From Takakia lepidozioides (taxonomy: Eukaryota; Streptophyta; Takakiopsida; Takakiales; Takakiaceae): a DNA stretch of 64,000 nucleotides. The notes below the pieces were generated by a model, which was not told the DNA's origin, searched no databases, and saw only the letters and a list, made by a program, of their open reading frames with translations. The DNA is taken from NCBI GenBank assembly GCA_030704615.1, contig CM060731.1:18106001-18170000 (forward strand). The letters are read 5' to 3'. Shown here one piece after another: positions 56,336 to 64,000 of the stretch (position 1 is its first letter; each line of letters starts with the position of its first letter). The position numbers were made by a program, and so were the translations under genes.

Positions 56336-58743
56336 AGCGGGGATCAAGGAGCGGGAACATGGGAGAAAATTGGAGAATGTTTGGGAACATGGTCCTAAAG
56401 GTGGGGAAGATGAAGAGGGAACACGAGGTGTGGAGCGCTCCCTACCTTCCCAGTGGGGGATGAGATTTGAGTGGCCGGAGCCTCCCGGAGCTCCGGCAAC
56501 GGGCCCATCACCTCACACGCTTTCCTTAAACTCGTTGGGTAAGCGTAGTCCTCCCCAAAAATAACACTTTAAAAGGGTATTTTAACCCAAAAAAAATTAT
56601 ATAATATTTTCCCTACAAAAATATAAAAATCCTATCATACATAAGATAAGGTAAGATAAAGTTTGTTTAACGTCGAGTGAAATTACAGAGCCTACTGCTC
56701 AACACACATGCCATCGAGGGCCCAATGGACGGTTTGAAGGAACATGTCGAAGGATCAAAGGACTCGGCTACCTGCTCAAGTACATAGAGAAATAACAATT
56801 ATCCCTCTAGCTATCACTTATCCACAATGGACTATATGCCTTTACTACTTTTATTTTTTTTCATTTTTTGTTTTACCTTACTACTTGACTTAATGTACCC
56901 TGGAATGGTCGAGCAGCAGCGCATAACGCTGTGTAAGACGTCGGTAGGGCGAGACACGCGGCGCGCACAGCGTTCGGCACTGCTGCGAGGCCTTTCCAGT
57001 GCGTTAAGGGTTTTGAGTGTTTATGTGCCACGTGTCATATTATTATTGGGAAAGAAGCGAAACAGCGCATTATGACCGTAATCTGCACTTAGGGCGCATT
57101 ACGTCCGTTATGTGCAGGCTATCGCGGACAGTGGAATATATTGAATATTATTAGTCTGTTATTTGGCGTAATACACACCCAAAATCCTTAACGTTGGATG
57201 TATGCCAATTAGGCCACCGGGGGAAAGGACTACCTTATCGAGAGCAACTTGCATCAATGTTTCCCGCCATTTCTTATATTTTAAATATTAAAGAATATTA
57301 ATTTCTAATATTTTTATCAGTTTTCTTTTCAAATAAAAAATAAAAACAAACACTTATTTTTTAAATATATTAAATAAAATATAACAATGCTGACGTGGCA
57401 TTTCTCAAACCCGGTGTCAAGTGTCAATGCCTCTATCTAGAAAGGAATATATCTGGGAAGCTTCTATGAATGGTGAGCTGGTGTGGCAGAGGATGAACCT
57501 GGGCCTCCTTGATTCCTGAGCCATATCTGAGACATTGATTTACCATCCCTCACATTTGTCAACACTCCCCTCTATATACAACAGAATTTGTCCACACACA
57601 GAGACCTGGAGAATATACAAAACACTGTAATTGATCCCAGTGTATCCTTTCTTGAAGGTTATATTAGACTGAAAGTTATCCGCTAACACAACATCATGCA
57701 TGCCACTCATCAGACTATTGAGTCTGTATTAATAAGTGCCATTGCAACAATAAGCACAACTGCAAACTACTCAAAATAATGTGTTTTTCATCTTGCAAAC
57801 CTGGCAGACCCCCCCTCAAAAGCAAATAAACTGTGTGAGCCAATTCACTATACACCAGAAGAAGGTTTTAGATTTCCTCATTGCATGAGGAGGGCTTTGA
57901 GGGAGAGGCAGGAGGGTGAGGAAGACAAATCATTAGTGTATACTGGCCATGTGGTCACACACACTGCGCTCAGCTTGGACAGGCAGATGTTTTCCATGTT
58001 TTCCAAGCGTTGTTTGAGTGGGGTCACTGAGCAGAACCCTGCCTATAGCCAGCCAGACATCTATAGGCGATGTTCCACTGTGTACTGTGGACTGGTGACA
58101 CTTGTGCTAAATCACAGGTTTTGAAAAATCTAAGAATAACTACTAGGATAGCCGGTGATGCCTGGGAACCACCGGCCAGCCTGATACCTGCCAATGACCC
58201 TATACATGACCTCATTGTTGAAGGCTAGTTGAGACCCAACATTGTACAATTAAATTTGACATCAGAGGTCCCCAAAAGGGCCTTCACCAGCGCCTCTCCT
58301 ACTTTCAAAAATAAAACAGAGAGAGGGAGAAAGGTCCCAATGGGTGGTCCCAACTGTGCAACTGGCTTCAATTGTTGGCATTGGTGCCACTAAGGTAAAT
58401 GCTTGAGTATATCGATGGGTTTAGGGGTTTGTTCTCATCCCTCTCTGTTGAGACAAAACACGCCCTTCTGGGAGACAGCTCTCCACACGACCAAACCTGC
58501 TGGGAGGCCAAATCACGTGCGTAACCTTTCCCCTCATCAATGCCAAAGGAATCTGCAACCCCACACCACAGACCCTAAGAAACCAACATACAAACCGAGT
58601 TCAATTGAGATGCATGACTACTCTAACGCATTTGTGTCATACGTACTGGGAAGTAGGATTCAAGCACAAGTCTCTGACTTCTGGCAGCAAAGAGTAAAGC
58701 AACGAGAGAGCCAGGGTTTAGCCAAAGTTATGAATAAACATCC
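56336..58743. other. Intergenic, nothing recognised
   Basis: About 2.4 kb with no convincing gene. A last exon of the IMP2-like gene might be expected here on the minus strand but was not found. Confidence 0.4.
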
Positions 58744-58785
58744 TTATTTGACATAGTTCAGCCTTTGGGAGCGGAGAGGACTCAC

Positions 58786-61700
58786 AGGGCCAAAGGACTT
58801 GGAGTCCAAGCTCACCTCCCCATTGTCCCCTTCAACCCAGCAATGACCTTTCGGCACCTGGAGCAACATCCAGAACAGCCTATAAGAAAAATCAACCTAC
58901 AGCCAGATACACTGATGACACTAAAATTGGAAGAGGAAGAATCCTATCTGCAATTTTGGTTAAAACAGGACCTGGAGAATCTCGTATGTGCCTGGCACAG
59001 TCACCCAATCACCCTGCAAAGCAATCAATCTCTTCACCATCCACATCTTGGGTTCCATTGGGGATCTGCAAATCAGGTCATTCTTTGAATATATCAGACA
59101 GGATCCACGAGGAAAGTCACCAAGGAGGCAGGATAGCCCACAACCAAAGGTGCACAAGAAATATCTGAAAGGCACCCTGGTCAAGCCTTGCATTAGCTAT
59201 GCAGATCAAGAGAGATGATGCTGACATACTCATAAGACTTCTTTCTCTTTCTTTGACTGCAATGCTACAAGGAAGCCAAAAGAATGCAATCATAAGACAT
59301 TGTTTGCCGTAGCCTTGTGGCCCTTGACCAGTGCTCAGTTTGAGCGAAACACAAAGGGACAGAAACTACCCTTGTCAGGGGCTGACACCAGTAGTATGAC
59401 TTACCTTGGAATAGACAACTGCTCTGAGTTTTCCAGATATCCTCTAGAAAACCCTTTACACAAGCATCAATCTGCTGTCTGTGGTTTGCCCAATAACTAG
59501 GCCCCAAAAGGGCCTGGGCTTTTGGCTCAGCCTCGAGACTTTCATAGTTGGAAAACAGAGGTACAGGCACAATTCTCTTGAATGATTTGAAGAGGACGTC
59601 TCTCTGGTGAGAATACCCAGGACAATGGATCAGAAAGTGAATAATGTCTTCAGGTTGCCCACACAACGGGCATTTGCAATCCCCCTTTCCTCTCTGCTTC
59701 TGTTTGCTGTTCAAAGGTAGGCTTCCTGCCCTGAGTTTAAATTTCAGTCTAGTGCCGAGGAAGCCAAAAGAGAGAGAGGAGAAGAGAAAAAGATGTATAT
59801 AGAGAGCCTATGAGAGCCTAGTAAACTAAGAGGTAACCAATGATAATATGTGAGAGCCACATCCATGATAAAGAATAGAAAACCACACCGGGACAAAGCT
59901 TCAAGGAAAGACACACAGAAGGAGAAATTTAAGAATGCTGTCTCATGGCTTAGAGAGTGACTCAAAGAGTACAAGACCAATCAACACTACACTCTATCAG
60001 TTGCTATAGGAAAGCTCCACAGTTAGGACTTGAAGAAAGAATCTGTTCTTGATCATTTTGAATAGATAGATACAAAGGGTGAAATGCCAAATATGTATTT
60101 ATTCGTGCAGAGAACAGTCCTTATTTACTTCCCAAAGAGACAAAAGCATGCCCTTCATCTAACAACATGAACATAGTGAGATGTACTCCATAGATCCAAA
60201 ACCCAGTTTCGATGCAGAAAGAAAGGGCACAAGAGAGGGAAGACTGATAGGAAGAGATCAGAATGAGGGTAAGGACATGGAGAGTGAGTCATGTACTCAG
60301 AAGACCATGACATTGTGAGAAGATATCAATATGTAAAAGGCTGCACCTGAACACCACAACATCGCCACGAGAGAAGCTGTAGGTGCGAATCGAAAGTTTC
60401 TCTAAGAAAACCAAGTCGGACTTCAGATACCCCAAGGCATCGTCTCCACCAGGGTTGAGTGTAGGCTGCATAGACTGGCCATGCATAGTTGCTACACTGC
60501 CAAATCTGTTCAAGAGGCAGAGATAGTCATTTACCTGCACCAGGGCTACAAACCTATCCCAATAATATGAACTTAAAAACTCCTTATCTCAATAATATAC
60601 GAGGAAAAAGCCTAAACGATCCTCAAAACACTGAAGGTTTGGCAACTAGGTTCAAGTAGGTTTGGCTGCCTCTTCTAACAGGGGCGCCCGCGTCTTTCCC
60701 AGATCCAAATGAGGTACATTGATGGGTTTTATCCAGGATTTTGGAAGGACCCATCCCGCTCCCTGTTGGTTTGCTTTATGAAGAGTGTCTTTCCAGGCAC
60801 TCCAAACATTTATATTTGCTGCAACGTGTCATCCATCATATAATGGTCTGATGTCCAGCATGGAAGGAAAATCCTGCATCATAGAGATAGGCTGGAAACC
60901 ATATAGGTCACTGCCCTTAACTCGCTGTCCCTTTGTCCAGACCCACAAGTGTTGCTGTAGTAATTAACATTATCACCTGATGTGTATAGCGACGCTAAGG
61001 AGTGTGGATGAAATTTTCAATTCTTTAAACTTCTCAAGACATACCTCCTTCGGAAGTTAGTGAACAAGATTGCAGGCCAAGGTTGTAGCTCCCAAGGACA
61101 TATGAACACCTGAAGTCTGAAAAAGACTACTCTCAATTTCTCCTCAGTTTTGGACAACAAGTACAATTCGAGCATCTGAAGGGCTCCCTCATTGGGCACT
61201 AGGCTATAATTCAACCTAAGAATGGGTTGCATACTGCTGGGAGTAAGAAAAACCATTAGGGACCAAGAGATCCATGCGGTGGGCTCAGATTTTCTCATAT
61301 GGGAAGGAACTTTCTGGAGGATAAGGGAAGGCAGAATCAATTTCATTTGATTAGGTCAGCACAATTACTTAGCGCAAGCCTTCCAACATGTCACTGGCCT
61401 CCATTCTGATATCGCCCCCTACTGCATCCAAACTGGACACTGGTTCTATCGCAACAAGCCTAGCACGAGCGAAGTCTGATGCTAGATCTCACCTTTGACT
61501 CTAAAAACTGTCAATCACGATTTCTGGCAAATTGGCCACAGCTTCCTGAATGAAGCGATTTTGAGGGTTTATGTCTATCGCCCCTGCATTTCCTTAGCCA
61601 GGTCTGCAGCAAAGTAAAAATACCCAGCTCCAAGGATTTGAAGCCATGGCGAGTCACGACCCTTATTTAGTTTGAAACCTAGTTGGATCCCGGTGAAGAT

Positions 61701-61902
61701 TACCAAAATGCACCTGAAAAAGTTCCCCGCCTAATATATCATGCAGTCCCCTAGACTCATACGCAAGTGAAACCTGTGTAACATGAGTGTATGTGAAAAA
61801 CCTGTCAGAAATTGTACCGCCCACGACCGCCCCCGCCATTACCCGCTTGGTCAGCAGCCATAGCCAACCCCCAACTCCCTGCATCGACCTTTTGTCCCTC
61901 AC
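58786..61902 (-). CDS. IMP2: Mitochondrial inner membrane peptidase subunit 2-like (S26 family)
   Basis: IMP2 is a serine peptidase that trims inner-membrane-sorted mitochondrial proteins. Minus-strand exons: 61,902-61,774 (start, WLWLLTKRVMAGAVVGGTIS, membrane anchor), 60,534-60,347 (MHGQSMQPTLNPGG with the catalytic Ser; SFSRGDVVVFR), 59,065-58,972 (MVKRLIALQGDW with the catalytic Lys) and 58,857-58,786 (VPKGHCWVEGDN, SLDSKSFGP). All junctions are GT-AG and in phase, giving 161 codons. The last exon ends at a good donor (cct|gtgagt). Reading through gives 13 more residues and a stop at 58,744-58,746, but lacks the usual GLIxGRVTHVVWPP tail, so a further exon is probably missed or lost. The introns hold LINE-like fragments. 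The gene shares a 358-bp divergent promoter with RPS16. Confidence 0.85.
59265..59714 (-). pseudogene. LINE-like reverse transcriptase zinc-finger fragment
   Basis: A 149-codon open frame includes CKCPLCGQPEDIIHFLIHCP, the C-x2-C...H-x(4)-C pattern of the zf-RVT module found C-terminal to reverse transcriptase in plant LINE-type elements. It lies in an intron of the IMP2-like gene in the same orientation. No RT catalytic motif lies beside it. Confidence 0.5.
60660..61340 (-). pseudogene. Possible further LINE-like fragments in an IMP2 intron
   Basis: Minus-strand pieces read MLDIRPLYDG, NVWSAWKDTLHKANRE and MYLIWIWERRGRP near 60,970-60,670, and QTSGVHMSLGATTLAC near 61,110. They resemble the stretch between RT and the zinc finger of plant LINEs, but frames change and no catalytic motif is present. 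Low-confidence call. Confidence 0.3.
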
Positions 61903-62260
61903 TCTTCCTTCCAGGTCTGTGACCTCACCATCTTCTTCCTGGAACCATGGCTTTCTAAGGATACCACTAACTACTCATCACCCTCCCCTAATCACTACTA
62001 ATCAATACTAATATTTCTGTCTATTCGGTATAAATCTTGCCATTTCATTGGTTACAGGCATCCTTCGAGGGCCTCCGTAAATGCAAGTAGGCGCCATTGT
62101 TCTGTGCAGAGCTCTTTTGTGTTGAGAGACTAATGAATGGACACCCATGATGGGTAATACACGCTAAATTCGTCCACAATCTGATCCTGTGCCCAAACCC
62201 TAATTCTTGGCTTCCTTGGGAATGCACTGATCTCTAAGGGAACTTGGGAGGGTAGGAGCT
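61903..62260. promoter_or_regulatory. Shared divergent promoter of IMP2-like and RPS16
   Basis: The two start codons lie 358 bp apart on opposite strands, so both 5' UTRs and promoters must share this interval. No TATA box or specific element is convincing. Confidence 0.6.
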
Positions 62261-62563
62261 ATGGGGGTGGTCAGGCTGAGGTTGGCGCGTTTCGGAAGGA
62301 AAAACCTTCCCTTCTATCGTATATTTGCTGCTGACAGCCGTGCTCCTCGTGATGGCAAGCATATTGAAGTGTTGGGTCACTACAATCCTCTACCCGGTGC
62401 TGTCTTTCTCACTGACTGCTACATATGCTGCGAGTAGCTCAGATTTAGATTGTTCTTCGTGTGACAGGCATACATGTCATTTGGTTTACTAATTTTGATG
62501 GGTTTTCCTTCCAGGTAAGGATGGTCTGAAACGTATTGGGATCAAAAGCGACAGGGTCAAGTA

Positions 62564-62599
<36 letters not shown>

Positions 62600-62916
62600 C
62601 ACACACACACACACACACGCGCGCGCGCGCGGATTGAAAGGATGTTGCTTGTTGCCCAGAATGTCAACTGATGATTGTTGGACATTCTTTCACTTCTTTG
62701 TCGTGCTCACATTTCGCATTCGATCTCTCAGTCCAATCAAACTAGTGTTGGTTGCTACGGTGGAATGACTAAGAGCATGATACTGCCCTGGAACGCAGAT
62801 ATTGGCTGTCAGTAGGAGCGCAACCATCTGACATAGTGCGAAAACTGCTGTACAAGGCAGGATTGCTGCCACCTCCTCCCATTCCCCACATGCAGAAAAA
62901 AGGACCGAATACTTAA
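62261..62916 (+). CDS. RPS16: Nuclear-encoded organellar ribosomal protein S16
   Basis: bS16 is a small-subunit protein of bacterial-type ribosomes, here for chloroplast and/or mitochondrion. Exons 62,261-62,396, 62,515-62,560 and 62,799-62,916 join in phase (GT-AG) into 99 codons plus TAA. Exon 1 starts [20 protein letters not shown] and has [20 protein letters not shown], the S16 signature. Exon 2 encodes [12 protein letters not shown]. Exon 3 gives [20 protein letters not shown] and a Pro-rich tail. The conserved fold begins at once, so there is no classical cleavable presequence, as known for several plant nuclear RPS16 proteins that target both organelles. It looks intact. Confidence 0.94.
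62567..62632. repeat. Compound microsatellite (CT)n(AC)n(GC)n
   Basis: In intron 2 of RPS16: about 15 CT units, a short break (attc), about nine AC units and about seven GC units. The AC/GC part alternates purine and pyrimidine, which favours Z-DNA. Likely length-variable. Confidence 0.95.
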
Positions 62917-64000
62917 GATTCCGTAGAGCTAGAAATTGCAGTTGGCCAGCAATCAATATCTATTGCCTCTGTGGCACGGTACATAGACTCGCAATTCATA
63001 AAAGATGTGGCATTCTTCCATTCTTCAGGAAGTAAACCCCCTGCCCCATTCGGTCCCTTTCTCAGTAGCTATTGTGCATATCTCCCTTCCAGCATGAGAG
63101 GACTCTTCTTCTACAATTACTATATGTGATTTACTCAGTGTGTATCTTCATGCAAAATTCTCTTTCAGTGAGCTATAGACGCAACCTTACCGACAGGGAT
63201 ACCGAGACTTTAGGCCTTATATCAGCAAATGTAGGTACGACTGCACTGGACAAATCCCAGTTTGGTTATAACAAGGTTTTGACATCGGCATTAAGAATCA
63301 TAGTTTGCATGGATTGCCATCCATCGACTTCACTGCCAATTTCCTGTCACAGCTAGAGGTTTCAACACGAGAGATCTCCGAGATGTGTGTGAAAGGGTTT
63401 CCCAGTCATTTTGAGGGCAAGGAGGAGAGGCAATGAAGCAAACTCCCCATTGACTCTTGTTGGGACTCGTGTTGTGGAAGCATGCTCTTGTGTCGAGTTC
63501 TGGATAGAGCATGTGCAGGTGTCTGGACCCACACATACCTTCTCTGTTTTCAGCACTGAATGTGTGTGTGCATCAAAACTGAAGTTAGAATGTATGAATG
63601 TGATACCCTGCAAAATTCCTATACCAAGGCGGGCTAGCATACGTCTGAGTGCATTGTGCGTGTCGTTGCTTGCAAAGCAAGTATTGTGAGATCCGCATAG
63701 AATTGCTGGGAAGTTACAATGCAGTGGAGATGTGATGCAAAAGGTGATCAATCCCCCTCATGTCAGTGATCGTCATCAGCCACAAAAGTCTATCGATTGA
63801 GACAGGTTACAAGGTCTGGAAGTTGAGTGATTCAACGGATCTACGTACGCTCGAGCGCGGGTGGACTGGCAGAGACCCATGTGACCGTAAAGTTCCATTG
63901 TAGTGTATCACTACTTCCCCAGGTGCAACACTTTGTCGCGACTAAAAATAGCGACATGGATTCCAGTCTGTTGACAAGAGGAACGTGAATGAAACCCTAG
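62917..64000. other. 3' flank of RPS16, no gene recognised
   Basis: Presumably holds the RPS16 3' UTR. Open frames on both strands at 63,360-63,750 overlap each other and show no family resemblance; I do not call a gene. Confidence 0.4.

Noticed and set aside
63362-63751. Overlapping open frames on both strands right of RPS16
   Set aside because: Neither strand shows a known motif, splice-supported structure or coding-like composition; probably 3' flank.

Overview
The window looks like nuclear DNA of a land plant. It holds spliced plant genes for a plastid heme oxygenase, a mitochondrial inner-membrane peptidase and a nuclear-encoded ribosomal protein S16. It also holds many PLS/DYW-type PPR (RNA-editing) modules, CACTA and Ty3/gypsy transposons and tRNA-type SINEs. 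The abundance of DYW-PPR modules and a DNMT3-like methyltransferase suggest a seed-free vascular plant (fern or lycophyte) or another non-angiosperm. That placement is inference; the species cannot be read from the sequence.

Layout. (1) 261-2584, minus strand: an apparently intact four-exon heme oxygenase gene, followed by a SINE. (2) About 3.85-13.6 kb: a convergent inverted duplication of a chimeric unit made of a GC-rich stretch, a short fragment resembling OSB-type proteins, intron-containing ARF GTPase fragments and PPR/DYW pieces. All of it is broken. (3) 13.6-17.07 kb: no clear gene apart from a SWIM zinc-finger fragment. (4) 17,075-53,000: one Ty3/gypsy LTR retrotransposon stretched to about 36 kb by nested insertions. 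(5) 53-58.7 kb: a short CACTA element, two more SINEs and GC-rich minisatellite-like DNA. (6) 58.7-62.9 kb: a divergent gene pair, IMP2-like (minus) and RPS16 (plus), 358 bp apart.

The most unusual system is the gypsy element. Read around its insertions, it has gag with two zinc knuckles, an aspartic protease, a complete DNMT3-like cytosine-5 DNA methyltransferase domain (motifs I, IV, VI, VIII, IX and X), the start of a reverse transcriptase, an integrase, and a C-terminal PHD finger. It therefore encodes a chromatin-mark writer and a putative reader. The copy is dead: stop codons, frameshifts, loss of the RT palm and RNase H, an integrase Glu-to-Lys change and a PHD His-to-Tyr change.

Two CACTA transposons with exact 3-bp target duplications sit inside it. 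CACTA-A (22,669-29,083, TSD AGC) lies directly before the methyltransferase catalytic motif. CACTA-B (31,992-51,834, TSD ATA, 19.8 kb) lies between the integrase core and the PHD tail. Both carry PPR gene pieces. CACTA-B also contains an inverted, rearranged relative of CACTA-A (37,534-47,961) with a degraded Tnp2/DUF4218/DUF4216 transposase. The two share long inverted-repeat blocks at 23.5-29.1 kb versus 37.5-40.3 and 48.0-51.4 kb.

All domain calls come from reading translations by eye; no database search was run.
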